DNA of 64,000 nucleotides from Cytophagaceae bacterium (GCA_006969745.1 CP030886.1:2515234-2579233), one strand, 5' to 3'. Shown: positions 6,951 through 16,355, counted from the first letter of the stretch. Notes: generated from the sequence alone by a model not told the origin. Translations and numbers: made by a program.

Positions 6951-9581
6951 ATGGCGGAACTACAACCTCCAAAGTGGGCACTCAGATTTCTGAGGTGGTA
7001 CTGTCGCGATGATTACCTGGATGAGATTGAAGGAGACATGGTCGAACTCTTTCACCTTCGGTCTGGGGATTCACTGCGATCTGCACGGTTGTTTTTTATC
7101 TGGAATGTGATCAGAACATTCCGATGGATTAACCTCAAAAAAACTCAAATAAATAATTGGACTATGAATTTATATCAAAACTACACCAAGATATATTTCC
7201 GAAGATTTCGGAAGGAAACATCGCATTACCTGGTAAATATCCTGGGATTATCTCTGGGTTTAGCTATACTATTTTTCATCCTGATGTTTGTTTACGACGA
7301 ACAAAATATCGATCAATTTCACAGCAAGCGAGATAGAATCTACCGGGTGGTTCAGGAAATTACCGAAGAAGATGGCGTACATCATTACTTATCTACCGCC
7401 AACCCATTGGCAGATGCGATGAAGAGAGATTTTCCAGCAGTAGAAGAGGCTGGCTGGACTACCTATTTCGGATCACATGTACTTGCGAAAGGGGATAAGA
7501 GACTAGCAGATCGCAATTGGGTAATAGTCACCAAAGGGATGTTTGACATTCTTGACTTTCAAGTCGTAGACGGAAATCCTCAAAAAGAATTTGAAGGACC
7601 AACGGGAATTGTGATAACTGAAGAATTGGCCATGAGTCTGTTTGGCAGAACAGATGTAGTAGGTGAGGTAATTGATGAATCCAGGTTTGAGACCGTTGAA
7701 GTGCTGGCAATCATTAAAGATATGCCTCGCAATTCAAGCTATAGATTCACCTCTATGTATGTGATGGACCCAACTCAAATGCCGCAAGATTGGCAAGACT
7801 TTTTGACCGATTGGGACACACAATTCATGCAGACATGGGTCTTGCTAAAAGAAGGATCTACACCAGAAGATATTTATGCATCTAAGGACAATTTCATTGA
7901 TAAATACCTGGAAGGAGAGGATCGCGAGAGATACGATTTTTACTTGCATCCGTTAAGTGAAGTCCATTTAGGATCCACACATATTGAGAATGGTGGACCC
8001 GGCCCCCTCATGGCTATTCCATACAGTGACAGTGAGTTTGTATCGATGATAATGATGATGGGCTTTTTGGTAATTTTCATAGCAGCCCTCAATTATGTAA
8101 ATCTATCATCCGTTCAGGCGCTGAAGCGAACGCTTGAGGCAAGTATGCGAAAAATAAATGGCGCCAATAACAGACAGTTAATAGGCCAGCTGTTCTTCGA
8201 GACATTCATTACGATTGTGATCGCTTACGTAATTTCGATTTTACTTATTCTCGTTCTTTTTCCTTTTTTCCTGAATATTGCCAACAAAGATTTTGACATT
8301 TCTCTCTTGTTTTCGTCAGATTTTGTGGCCTATCAAGTTGTCGCAATTTTCTTGATATGGGTGATTTCAGCTCTGTTACCTGCACTCTATTATTCAAAGC
8401 TGAAGCGTTCCCTGCTGATCATGAAAAATGCTTTCTCCGGTAAAGGGGATTTGCTTAGAAAAGGACTGGTGGGTGTTCAGTATGCCCTCTCTATTTTTCT
8501 TATTATCGGATCAATTGTGATTTTCCGTCAGCTAAATTACGTGCAATCGAAAGACCTTGGATTTGAGAATCAGGATTTAATTGTATTGGACATAAACTCA
8601 GGTTCCGCCAGGAGAAATTTCAAGAACATCATTGATGGTATTAAGAAAAATCCGAATGTTGTCAATGCTTCAACATCCTCCAGAGTGCCCGGAGAGTGGA
8701 AGAATATTCCGGTTGCAAACATCAGCAAAAATCTGACCGATGAACCCATGGAATTCAGTCACTATGCAATTGATAAATATTGGCTGGACACTTATGACAT
8801 TAACCTTATTGATGGAGAAAATTTTACAGGAGCTGATCAGTCTGATAGCTTATACGTTCTGATAAATGAAAAAGCAGCCTCAACATTGAATTTTGAGCAA
8901 CCAATTGGTGAAAGCGTTTGGGTGATGGATGAAGGTGACTCTGTAAAAATGCGAATAAAGGGAATTGTTGAAGATTTTCATTTTGAATCCCTATATGAAC
9001 CAATTGGCCCTGTGGTAATAACGCATTGGAACAATCACATCCGATCCATAGATTATTTCACCATAAGATATAGTCAAAATCCAAAGGAGACCATCGCGCA
9101 TATCGAAGATGTGAATGCAACGTTTGATCCGGATACTCCTGCAGAAATACATTTTCTGGATAAGCAGTGGGAGAGATTTTATGAGGCAGAAGAAAGTAGA
9201 AGCACTATCATTTTAATAGCGTCAATTGTATCAATAATCATTTCTGCTTTTGGTCTTTTTGGTTTGATCAATTTCACAGTGGAACGTAAGACAAAAGAGA
9301 TAGGCATTAGAAAGGTAATGGGAGCTGATGTAAAGAACATCACAACACTTATTTTGAAGGATTATCTGATTCTACTAATCATTGCTCTTTTGGTTGCCGC
9401 GCCTGTTTCCTGGTGGCTGTTTGGTGATTGGCTGGCTGACTTTGCCTATCGAATCGACTTGAGTGCTGATCTTTTCATCATCGCATTTGGAGTTGTGTTA
9501 CTCATATCATTTACAACTGTCTTGGCACGAATTTTCAAAATTGCAAAGGCAAACCCTGTGCAATCAATTCGCTACGAATAA
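6951..9581 (+). CDS. FtsX/MacB-type ABC transporter permease with N-terminal prefix domain (copy 1)
   Basis: 876 residues. Residues 1-60 form a small prefix domain (PPKWALRFLRWYCRDDYLDEIEGDMVE) that is shared with the next gene. Then come a membrane helix near residues 95-115 (NILGLSLGLAILFFILMFVY), a MacB-like periplasmic domain, an FtsX triplet of helices, a second periplasmic domain, and a final FtsX domain ending in ARIFKIAKANPVQSIRYE. EIGIRKVMGA, the characteristic cytoplasmic loop, is present near residue 784. No ATP-binding domain is fused or encoded nearby. The stop codon overlaps the next start by 1 base, implying coupled translation. Confidence 0.92.
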   Translation: MAELQPPKWALRFLRWYCRDDYLDEIEGDMVELFHLRSGDSLRSARLFFIWNVIRTFRWINLKKTQINNWTMNLYQNYTKIYFRRFRKETSHYLVNILGLSLGLAILFFILMFVYDEQNIDQFHSKRDRIYRVVQEITEEDGVHHYLSTANPLADAMKRDFPAVEEAGWTTYFGSHVLAKGDKRLADRNWVIVTKGMFDILDFQVVDGNPQKEFEGPTGIVITEELAMSLFGRTDVVGEVIDESRFETVEVLAIIKDMPRNSSYRFTSMYVMDPTQMPQDWQDFLTDWDTQFMQTWVLLKEGSTPEDIYASKDNFIDKYLEGEDRERYDFYLHPLSEVHLGSTHIENGGPGPLMAIPYSDSEFVSMIMMMGFLVIFIAALNYVNLSSVQALKRTLEASMRKINGANNRQLIGQLFFETFITIVIAYVISILLILVLFPFFLNIANKDFDISLLFSSDFVAYQVVAIFLIWVISALLPALYYSKLKRSLLIMKNAFSGKGDLLRKGLVGVQYALSIFLIIGSIVIFRQLNYVQSKDLGFENQDLIVLDINSGSARRNFKNIIDGIKKNPNVVNASTSSRVPGEWKNIPVANISKNLTDEPMEFSHYAIDKYWLDTYDINLIDGENFTGADQSDSLYVLINEKAASTLNFEQPIGESVWVMDEGDSVKMRIKGIVEDFHFESLYEPIGPVVITHWNNHIRSIDYFTIRYSQNPKETIAHIEDVNATFDPDTPAEIHFLDKQWERFYEAEESRSTIILIASIVSIIISAFGLFGLINFTVERKTKEIGIRKVMGADVKNITTLILKDYLILLIIALLVAAPVSWWLFGDWLADFAYRIDLSADLFIIAFGVVLLISFTTVLARIFKIAKANPVQSIRYE

Positions 9582-12208
9582 TGAATCCTCGACCACCAAA
9601 GTGGCCAATAAAACTTTTGCGATGGTTTTGCAAGGAAGAATACCTGGATGAAATCGAAGGGGACATTCTTGAACTTTTCCACGTGAGAGCAAAACAGTCC
9701 AGTAAAACTGCAAATGCATTTCTTTTTTGGAATGTCATAAGGTCTCTGAGGTTGGTAAACCTAAAACATACACAAATGGTCAAATTCGGTTTATTAAGGA
9801 ATTATCTTAAAGTTGGTTTCAGAGCCTTAATCAAGGATCGTCAGTTTACCGCAATTAACCTTTTCGGACTTTCTCTAGGTCTTTCTGTTTTCCTTACCAT
9901 CATACTATTGGTCAGACACGAATATAGCTTTGACCAGTTTCATACCAAGGCAGATCGAATCTATCAGGTGATTCAGGAATTCCACAATGCTGATGGTGTA
10001 GATCCCGAAATCTGGACTTCCTGGCAGCTCGCTGATGCACTTCGCACTGATTTGGATATTGTTGAAAATGCGGTAACCATACATGCTGCTTCTTCCACCT
10101 GGGCTGAGGCTGGAGGTAAGCGATTCTTTGAGGAAGATGGCATAGTCGCAGGACCTCAGTTCTTCCAATTATTTGATTTCGAGCTTGTAGCCGGTAACGC
10201 TTCAGATGTATTAAAACAAAAGCGATCAATCATAATCACAGAGTCACTGGCTAAAAAGTACTTTGAATATGAAGATCCTGTAGGTAAGGAAGTTGATTTG
10301 GAATTTTATGGCAGGTTTACAATTACCGGGATATTAGAAGATGTCCCGGCGAATTCCTACATCCAATTCGATTTCATTATCTCTCAGGATTATGATGTGT
10401 TTTTGCAAACGGTGTCCGAAAATTTCCGAAACTATTTCTTTCATTGGACGGGTGATCCTGTGGCAACTTATGTGCTTCTGAAAAATGCCAAAAACAAAGA
10501 TTTGTTTGAGGCAAAAGTGGCAACCGTACTCGAAAAGTACTTAGATAGGGAGGATATAAATAGATATTATTTGTTGGGGCTACCAGATTTGCATTTTAAT
10601 TCACACGGCATTGATGGACGTATTAATGAGTATGTTAAAGGCGATGTGGCAAAAGTCAGGTTTCTGATCATAGTAGGATCTGTCATATTGCTGATGGCTT
10701 GCTTCAATTACATCAGCATATCTACAGCCAGGTATATTAAACGGACCAGGGAAGTAGGAGTGAGAAAAGCGATGGGCGCACATAGCAAACAGGTATCATT
10801 TCAGTTTCTGATTGAATCATTTCTAATGGTATTAGTTTCCTTCTTTTTGGGAATGAGCTTTACCAATTTCCTTTTACCGTATTTTAATGAGCTCACAGGG
10901 ATAGAACTAAACCTGGATTCTATTTTCCTGCTTCAATCGCTTCCCTATTTCATTATTACGATTTTGGTAGTGACACTCCTGGCAGGCTTTTATCCAGCTT
11001 TTCATTTAAGCAGATACTCCGTGGTAAATGTGCTCAAGAACATGACAATATCCGCCACAGGTAATGACACACTCCGCAAGTATTTGGTTATTGTCCAATA
11101 CTTGTTTGTAACGGCCATTTTAGCAGGATTGATAATTGTCAATCAGCAGTACAGCTTCATGAACAACAAGTCGTTGGGATTTAATACAGAACAATTAGTG
11201 GTTGTTGAAATCAATAGCGGAAATGTCAGAAGAAACTATCCAAAAATTAAAAATGAGCTGCTTAAAATCACCGATATCCAAAAAGTAACGGGACTTACCC
11301 GCATGATCAGTGGCTACCGATCTGGTACTGCAGTAGAAGTAAGTGCAATAGATCTACCTGACGAAAAAGTCCCGATGAGATATTATGGGATGGATCATGA
11401 TGGCTTATCTACTTTGGAATTACCTTTAATAGCAGGCCAGAATTTTACTAGCATTGCCGGGCAGGATAGCACCTCAGTTATTATTAATGAGACCGCAGCT
11501 GAGAAATATGGTGGAATCAACGCAATAGGAAAATTCATCAAGATTCGTGAAATAGGAGATGATGATTTGGATGCAAGAATTATCGGAATTGTGAGTGATT
11601 TTCATTACCGATCTTTGAGAAAAGCCATTGGACCTGTGGTTATTGGATATTACAACAATCCATTTGTAAGCCTGGATGACATTGTGATTCAACTAAGCGG
11701 TTTCAATACAATCGCCACTCTTGAAAAAATTGAATCCATTCACAATCAATTTGACACAAACAAAGTAATGACATGGGAATTTATGGATGACATGGTACAG
11801 CGTGAATACGAAAAAGAGGCAATCTTCAGAAACGTATTTATAGGAGCATCCATGATTTCTTTTTTCATTGCCATTTTAGGTATGATCGGTCTTTCTTCTT
11901 ACAACATAATTGCTCGAAAAAAAGAAATTGCAATCCGTAAAATACTAGGTGCAAGATTTATCAGTTTGATAAGTCAGCATACACGGGAGTTTGTGAGATT
12001 TTTAATAATTGCAGCGACCATCTCCATTCCGGTTTGTTGGTGGTTGGCCAATCAATGGCTTGTTAATTATGAATATCGAATAAGTATTTCTCCTTTGATC
12101 TTCTGCCTGGTGATTCTGTTCGTACTGATCATAACATGCATAGTTGTGTTGGTAGTCAGCAGTAAAACCATCAAATCAAATCCCGTCAATTCGATCAGGT
12201 ATGAATAA
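9581..12208 (+). CDS. FtsX/MacB-type ABC transporter permease with N-terminal prefix domain (copy 2)
   Basis: 875 residues, a paralog of the preceding gene along its whole length: the same prefix domain (RPPKWPIKLLRWFCKEEYLDEIEGDILELFH), the same membrane and periplasmic layout, loop motifs EVGVRKAMGA and EIAIRKILGA, and the tail SNPVNSIRYE. Proteins of this type work as dimeric permeases with a LolD/MacB-like ATPase and move lipids, lipoproteins or peptides or act as mechanotransmission devices. Two paralogs side by side could form a heterodimer. A hairpin terminator follows at 12214. Confidence 0.92.
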   Translation: MNPRPPKWPIKLLRWFCKEEYLDEIEGDILELFHVRAKQSSKTANAFLFWNVIRSLRLVNLKHTQMVKFGLLRNYLKVGFRALIKDRQFTAINLFGLSLGLSVFLTIILLVRHEYSFDQFHTKADRIYQVIQEFHNADGVDPEIWTSWQLADALRTDLDIVENAVTIHAASSTWAEAGGKRFFEEDGIVAGPQFFQLFDFELVAGNASDVLKQKRSIIITESLAKKYFEYEDPVGKEVDLEFYGRFTITGILEDVPANSYIQFDFIISQDYDVFLQTVSENFRNYFFHWTGDPVATYVLLKNAKNKDLFEAKVATVLEKYLDREDINRYYLLGLPDLHFNSHGIDGRINEYVKGDVAKVRFLIIVGSVILLMACFNYISISTARYIKRTREVGVRKAMGAHSKQVSFQFLIESFLMVLVSFFLGMSFTNFLLPYFNELTGIELNLDSIFLLQSLPYFIITILVVTLLAGFYPAFHLSRYSVVNVLKNMTISATGNDTLRKYLVIVQYLFVTAILAGLIIVNQQYSFMNNKSLGFNTEQLVVVEINSGNVRRNYPKIKNELLKITDIQKVTGLTRMISGYRSGTAVEVSAIDLPDEKVPMRYYGMDHDGLSTLELPLIAGQNFTSIAGQDSTSVIINETAAEKYGGINAIGKFIKIREIGDDDLDARIIGIVSDFHYRSLRKAIGPVVIGYYNNPFVSLDDIVIQLSGFNTIATLEKIESIHNQFDTNKVMTWEFMDDMVQREYEKEAIFRNVFIGASMISFFIAILGMIGLSSYNIIARKKEIAIRKILGARFISLISQHTREFVRFLIIAATISIPVCWWLANQWLVNYEYRISISPLIFCLVILFVLIITCIVVLVVSSKTIKSNPVNSIRYE

Positions 12209-12213
12209 ATCAA

Positions 12214-12247
12214 CAAGCCCCTGAATTATAGGGGCTTGAAAGTTTTT
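12214..12247 (+). terminator. Rho-independent terminator of the PadR-permease operon
   Basis: Nine-bp stem CAAGCCCCT / AGGGGCTTG (12214-12222 and 12230-12238) with a 7-base loop, then AAAG and TTTTT. It closes the operon and lies between convergent genes, so it may serve both, although the T-run favours the plus strand. Confidence 0.85.
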
Positions 12248-12249
12248 AG

Positions 12250-12612
12250 TTATTCTCCCATATTATAATAGAATCTTTCGTGCACGATCTGATCACCCTC
12301 CCACTTTTTCACGGACACTTCTTCCATTTTCGAACGATTGCCATCTTTGAAAGTGGCTTCCATCCAGGATTCAGTCATGGTGATACCTTCGGATTCATTG
12401 GAGGTGATTCCTGTCACGCCACCACCATGTACCTCAGCCACCATTTCCATCCACTGTTCCTCTCTTTTTCTGTTGGCATCTTTACCTTCAGTGGTTCCAG
12501 ACATAGGTTCGACCATGACCACATTTTCAGCATAAAATTTCTCAAATGCTTCCATCATTTGACCACCACCGACCATTTGTTGTAGTTCTTGTTCTTTTTC
12601 CAGTAAGCTCAT
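12250..12612 (-). CDS. SnoaL-like (NTF2-fold) protein
   Basis: A 120-residue cytoplasmic protein with no signal peptide. The pattern MEAFEKFYAENVVMVEP near residues 20-36 and the later beta strands (ESWMEATFKDGNRSKMEEVSVKKWEGDQIVHERFYY) match the NTF2/SnoaL-like cone fold, which serves as a small-molecule binding or isomerase/hydrolase scaffold. No specific catalytic residues can be assigned. It is transcribed divergently from rpoD and stands alone. Confidence 0.8.
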   Translation of the reverse strand: MSLLEKEQELQQMVGGGQMMEAFEKFYAENVVMVEPMSGTTEGKDANRKREEQWMEMVAEVHGGGVTGITSNESEGITMTESWMEATFKDGNRSKMEEVSVKKWEGDQIVHERFYYNMGE

Positions 12613-12728
12613 GTTTTTGTGAATTAAGGTTTAAATATTAGTTATACGAATTCCGGACTCTGAAAAGGACAACTTTGGTTTAAAAAATTAAAATTCGACG
12701 AATTTTTACCAGAATTAAAGAAATCTGA

Positions 12729-12752
12729 AACCAGAACGCACAATTTCTGGTT
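12729..12752. repeat. Inverted repeat upstream of rpoD
   Basis: AACCAGAA (12729-12736) and TTCTGGTT (12745-12752) are perfect 8-bp arms around an 8-base centre. It lies about 30 bp upstream of the proposed rpoD -33 element, between divergent genes, so it could be an operator for either. No T-run follows directly. Confidence 0.4.
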
Positions 12753-12780
12753 CTTTAGTCGTATATTATAAGGCAGTCTA

Positions 12781-12812
12781 TTGCAAATACAATGGTCAAA
12801 AGCCTATCTTTG
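12781..12812 (+). promoter_or_regulatory. Bacteroidota-type promoter of rpoD
   Basis: A perfect -7 element TATCTTTG (12805-12812, consensus TAnnTTTG) lies 21 bp after a -33 TTG (12781-12783). By the usual spacing, transcription would start near 12816, giving a leader of about 45 nt before the ATG at 12861. Confidence 0.65.
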
Positions 12813-12860
12813 CAGATTGCTTTTTTATACCCATAACAAATTAGTTTTTAATACGATAAT

Positions 12861-13733
12861 ATGCGACAGTTAAAGATTACCCAGTCAATTACCAACAGGA
12901 GAGAAAGCCACACCCTGGAGAAATATTTTACTGAGGTAAGTAATGTTCCAATGATTACGCCGGATGAGGAGGTGACGCTTGCCAAGCGAATCAAAGAGGG
13001 CGATGATCTGGCATTGGAAAAACTTGTAAAAGCAAACTTGAGGTTCGTGGTATCTGTAGCCAAGCAATACCAGAACAGAAGTTTACCACTAAACGACCTG
13101 ATCAATGAAGGAAACCTTGGATTGATCAAGGCAGCTAAGAAATTTGACGAAACGAAAGGATTTAAATTCATCTCTTATGCAGTATGGTGGATTCGTCAGT
13201 CCATTATGCAGGCTCTAGCAGAGCAGTCTCGTATCGTTCGTCTACCGATGAACAAGTCCGGTGCGATCAACCAGATCAGGAGAGCATATGCGGAGCTGGA
13301 ACAGCAGTTTGAGCGTGAACCAACAGAAGAAGAGCTTGCTGATATCCTTGACATGAAACCAAGCGAAGTGAGAAATACGCTTGGTGCTGAAGTAAAGCAG
13401 ATGTCAATGGACGCACCATTCGGTGAAGATGAAAGCGGATCATTGCTTGACGTGCTTGAGAATGTGACTACTGGTCCTACTGATGGCAACTTGGTTTTCA
13501 ACGATTCATTGAAAGTTGAAACCATGAGAGCACTATCTACGCTTACGGCTCGAGAGAGAGAAGTAGTGATGATGAGCTTCGGTATTGGATGTGACAACCC
13601 ATTTACTCTGGAAGAAATCGGAGACGCAATGGGACTTACACGAGAGCGTGTGAGACAAATCCGAGAAAAAGCACTTCAGAAACTTAGAGAGCCTGGCAAA
13701 AACAGAAGATTGAAAGAATTCTGCGCAAGCTAA
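12861..13733 (+). CDS. rpoD: RNA polymerase primary sigma factor RpoD/SigA
   Basis: 290 residues, the short primary sigma factor form of Bacteroidota that lacks region 1.1 and the long non-conserved insert. Region 1.2-2 is seen in LEKYFTEV...EEVTLAKRI, NLRFVVSVAKQYQNR, LPLNDLINEGNLGLIKAAKKFD and the -10 reading helix KFISYAVWWIRQSIMQAL. Region 3 follows (RLPMNKSG...), and region 4 ends with the helix-turn-helix TLEEIGDAMGLTRERVRQIREKALQKLR. It directs RNA polymerase to housekeeping TTG/TAnnTTTG promoters such as those listed here. It is monocistronic, with its own promoter and terminator. Confidence 0.97.
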   Translation: MRQLKITQSITNRRESHTLEKYFTEVSNVPMITPDEEVTLAKRIKEGDDLALEKLVKANLRFVVSVAKQYQNRSLPLNDLINEGNLGLIKAAKKFDETKGFKFISYAVWWIRQSIMQALAEQSRIVRLPMNKSGAINQIRRAYAELEQQFEREPTEEELADILDMKPSEVRNTLGAEVKQMSMDAPFGEDESGSLLDVLENVTTGPTDGNLVFNDSLKVETMRALSTLTAREREVVMMSFGIGCDNPFTLEEIGDAMGLTRERVRQIREKALQKLREPGKNRRLKEFCAS

Positions 13734-13757
13734 TAATTCGGGAAAAGCATAAATTTA

Positions 13758-13787
13758 AATCCTGACCTAAGCGTCAGGATTTTTTTT
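13758..13787 (+). terminator. Rho-independent terminator of rpoD
   Basis: Stem AATCCTGAC (13758-13766) / GTCAGGATT (13773-13781), loop CTAAGC, followed by a run of eight T (13780-13787). Confidence 0.9.
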
Positions 13788-13803
13788 GCTCAAATTTTAA
13801 CCA

Positions 13804-14439
13804 ATGTCGATTCAGGATCAACTTGCATATGCACAAGAGCGAAATGACCAGGAACCAAACAAGTTGCTGGCTAATAAGATTGCAATTTCCGGAGGAAAGA
13901 ATCAAGTCAAAGAGCTGATCGATTTCATAGAATCCCGACCTAAACAACGTGCTCAATCAGATGCCATTTTGGCACTGGCATATGTGGGAGAACTCAATCC
14001 TGACTTGTTATCAGAACAAGTAGATTTTTTAATTAAAGAGCTGAAGAGCCCAATCAATCGCGTGATATTTGGTAGCATGATTGGCCTTGCACACATTGCC
14101 CATCTGCAAATAGAAAAGCTATTTGGTGCACTTCCGCAAATCATAGATGCAATGGATGCGGGCACGGTTGTGACCAGAGATCACGGATATCGGATCATGA
14201 TTACCTTATATCAAGATCCACGAGTTCAAGCAGATGTATTTCAGCTGATTCAGGAGCAACTAATGAAAGCACCGTCCAATCAGTTGGGGCAATATGCCGA
14301 ACGGTTGATTGAAGTGGTAAACAAATCACATATCAATTCGCTTATTGACATACTTGAAGAGCGAAGAAATGATGTTAGCAATGAACATCACGTAAAAAGA
14401 CTAAACAAGAACCTTAAAAAACTGTACAAACAAATATGA
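13804..14439 (+). CDS. HEAT-repeat-like helical protein
   Basis: 211 residues with no signal peptide and an almost entirely helical character. Units of about 35-40 residues such as RAQSDAILALAYVGELNP and NRVIFGSMIGLAHIAHLQ suggest HEAT/ARM-like repeats, a protein-binding scaffold. Its stop overlaps the csaA start by 4 bp, so the two are translationally coupled; a link to tRNA or protein quality control is inference from this neighbour only. Confidence 0.7.
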   Translation: MSIQDQLAYAQERNDQEPNKLLANKIAISGGKNQVKELIDFIESRPKQRAQSDAILALAYVGELNPDLLSEQVDFLIKELKSPINRVIFGSMIGLAHIAHLQIEKLFGALPQIIDAMDAGTVVTRDHGYRIMITLYQDPRVQADVFQLIQEQLMKAPSNQLGQYAERLIEVVNKSHINSLIDILEERRNDVSNEHHVKRLNKNLKKLYKQI

Positions 14440-14768
14440 TTAGCTGGAGTGATTTTGAAAAAATAGATATGCGTGTGGGCACCATTGTTAAGGCCGAAGA
14501 ATTTCCTGAAGCTCACAAACCCGCCTATATACTCACCATTGATTTCGGCCCGGAAATTGGCCTCAAAAAGAGCTCAGCACAGATAACCAATTTGTACAAT
14601 AAAAAGCGACTGAAAGGAGAGCAGGTGATTGCAGTTGTGAACTTTCCACCGAAACAAATTGGACCATTCATGAGTGAATGTCTGGTAATGGGGATTTACA
14701 ATGAACAGAATGATGTAGTGCTCTTAAGACCGCAACGTGAGGTGATGAATGGATGTAAGGTTGGATAA
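14436..14768 (+). CDS. csaA: CsaA-like tRNA-binding domain protein
   Basis: 110 residues consisting of one tRNA-binding OB-fold domain: DFEKIDMRVGTIVKAEEFPEA, KKSSAQITNLY, VVNFPPKQIGPFMSECLVMG and the tail LLRPQREVMNGCKVG. This is the typical length and pattern of CsaA, a homodimeric protein related to the C-terminus of MetRS that binds tRNA and has been described as a chaperone for secretory proteins. It is the second gene of a pair with the HEAT-like protein. Confidence 0.9.
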   Translation: MISWSDFEKIDMRVGTIVKAEEFPEAHKPAYILTIDFGPEIGLKKSSAQITNLYNKKRLKGEQVIAVVNFPPKQIGPFMSECLVMGIYNEQNDVVLLRPQREVMNGCKVG

Positions 14769-14778
14769 GATGATAGTG

Positions 14779-15276
14779 TTATTTACGCTTTTTCAATTTT
14801 GATTTCAATTTTTCTAAAAAACTTAAATCATCTGAGTCTCTGGCTTGAGCACGACCATCTTTTGCCGCTTTTTTTAATAGAATTAGATCGTCTAAGCTCA
14901 CTGTTTTGATACTTACACCATCAACTTTTGTTGATTGTGACCTTTGATAGGCATAAGTAAAATCAATAGTATCCAGTTTCTTTAAAATTTCAATTCTTAG
15001 AGGGGGATTACCTATTCCGATCATTTTCGGAACTAAAAACATTTCTTCTTTAAGGGATTCTGATGGAATTCCGTAATCGATACATGCTAGAACTAGCTTT
15101 TCAGCATTCTCATGCGTTGCGTTTATGAAAATATCCAAATCTCCTGTACCCCTGTAATGACCATAAACACCCATGGCATATCCGCCAATTAACAAGTATT
15201 CCACTTGATACTTATTGATCGCTTCTATGAATTCCTTAAAATGATTTGGGAAACGGTTATTGGGATTTTTCTTCAT
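14779..15276 (-). CDS. DUF6036-like nucleotidyltransferase
   Basis: 165 residues with the minimal nucleotidyltransferase signature: YLLIGGYAMGVYGHYRGTGD at residues 30-49 followed by LDIFI. GG and the DLD acidic pair supply the nucleotide- and metal-binding residues. A C-terminal segment SLDDLILLKKAAKDGRAQARDSDDLSFLEKL matches the R..(K)D..D..L ending of AbiEii/DUF6036-type proteins. Members transfer a nucleotide to an RNA or protein and several relatives are toxins. It overlaps the upstream small gene by 20 bp, and both run against the neighbouring housekeeping genes. Confidence 0.83.
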   Translation of the reverse strand: MKKNPNNRFPNHFKEFIEAINKYQVEYLLIGGYAMGVYGHYRGTGDLDIFINATHENAEKLVLACIDYGIPSESLKEEMFLVPKMIGIGNPPLRIEILKKLDTIDFTYAYQRSQSTKVDGVSIKTVSLDDLILLKKAAKDGRAQARDSDDLSFLEKLKSKLKKRK

Positions 15277-15547
15277 TTCTGTCGATGTAATAAATTACCC
15301 TATCCACTGGGTGATTCTTGAGGTCAATTCCTCTCATCGCAAGTTGAGCGGAAAGGACTTCACAGAAAAGTAAGAGATTTTCTTCAGGACTTGATTTTAA
15401 TGCCAATTCAACTTCCCGATCTAATAGATCATCATCATTAATATATGAAATGGATCTAGTGGAATCTAAGATTCCTTTTTGCGAATGATCGTTAGTCAAT
15501 TCTTTTGCTTTTTTTTGCGACTTGTTCTTCAATTGGAACATATTCAA
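15257..15547 (-). CDS. Small partner protein of the nucleotidyltransferase
   Basis: 96 residues, basic at the N-terminus (KNKSQKKAKE), then an acidic helix with the pattern DREVELALKSSPEENLLLFCEVL and a C-terminal segment HPVDRVIYYIDRNEE. Small proteins of the 'xxSPEExLxxF' type often precede DUF6036 nucleotidyltransferases in Bacteroidota. It overlaps the downstream gene by 20 bp. An antitoxin or substrate-adaptor role is plausible but is inferred from arrangement only. The start could also be the second Met (15541). Confidence 0.7.
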   Translation of the reverse strand: MNMFQLKNKSQKKAKELTNDHSQKGILDSTRSISYINDDDLLDREVELALKSSPEENLLLFCEVLSAQLAMRGIDLKNHPVDRVIYYIDRNEEKSQ

Positions 15548-15573
15548 AACTAAACATAAATTAAGCCAAAATA

Positions 15574-16350
15574 ATGTCCCAAATTCATCTGGTTTCCTGG
15601 AATGTAAATGGCATACGAGCCATGATAAAGAAAGACTTTATCAAAGACGTGAAAGACATGAATCCGGATGTACTTTGCCTGCAAGAGACAAAAGGCCAGC
15701 CGGAAGACGTAAAAACTGCCTTGCAATTATTGCCTGAGTATGAAGTAGCGGTAAACTCTTCAAAAGCTCGAAAAGGCTATTCGGGAACAGCCATCCTTTC
15801 CAAGGAAAAGCCTTTAGAAGTCTTCTACGATATGGGAATAGAAGAGCATGATCAAGAAGGTAGGGTCATTGCCGCTGAGTTCGAAAATTTCTTCGTTGTT
15901 ACGGTTTACACTCCGAATTCGGGAGAAGGAATGAAGCGACTGGACTACAGAGGTACCTGGGATGATGCATTCAGAGAATACATCATCAGCTTAGAAGAAA
16001 AAAAGCCGGTGATCATCTGTGGAGACCTTAACGTGGCACATACAGAAATTGATCTTGCGAGAGCCAAAGAAAATTTCAACAAACAATCAGGATATACACA
16101 AACTGAAATTGACGGGTTGGATGCGTTGCTAAGCGAAGGGTATATTGATACCTTTAGAATGAAATATCCTGAAGAGATAAAATATTCTTGGTGGAATTAT
16201 AAGTATCGCGCACGTGAGCGAAACGTAGGGTGGAGAATCGATTATTTTCTGGTGAGTGAAAAGCTGAAAGATCAAGTGGCAGAGGCACACATTTACAATG
16301 AATACATGGGATCGGATCATTGTCCGGTTGGATTAAAACTTAATAGCTAA
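15574..16350 (+). CDS. xth: Exodeoxyribonuclease III (AP endonuclease)
   Basis: 258 residues, the full endonuclease/exonuclease/phosphatase fold: [11 protein letters not shown] near residues 5-15, LCLQETKG with the metal-binding Glu near 38, [28 protein letters not shown] with the catalytic Asp/Asn, [12 protein letters not shown] and the final SDHCPVGL with the catalytic Asp-His. It cleaves DNA at abasic sites and removes 3' blocking groups in base excision repair. It is followed after 5 bp by gcvT. Confidence 0.96.
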   Translation: MSQIHLVSWNVNGIRAMIKKDFIKDVKDMNPDVLCLQETKGQPEDVKTALQLLPEYEVAVNSSKARKGYSGTAILSKEKPLEVFYDMGIEEHDQEGRVIAAEFENFFVVTVYTPNSGEGMKRLDYRGTWDDAFREYIISLEEKKPVIICGDLNVAHTEIDLARAKENFNKQSGYTQTEIDGLDALLSEGYIDTFRMKYPEEIKYSWWNYKYRARERNVGWRIDYFLVSEKLKDQVAEAHIYNEYMGSDHCPVGLKLNS

Positions 16351-16355
16351 TACGC

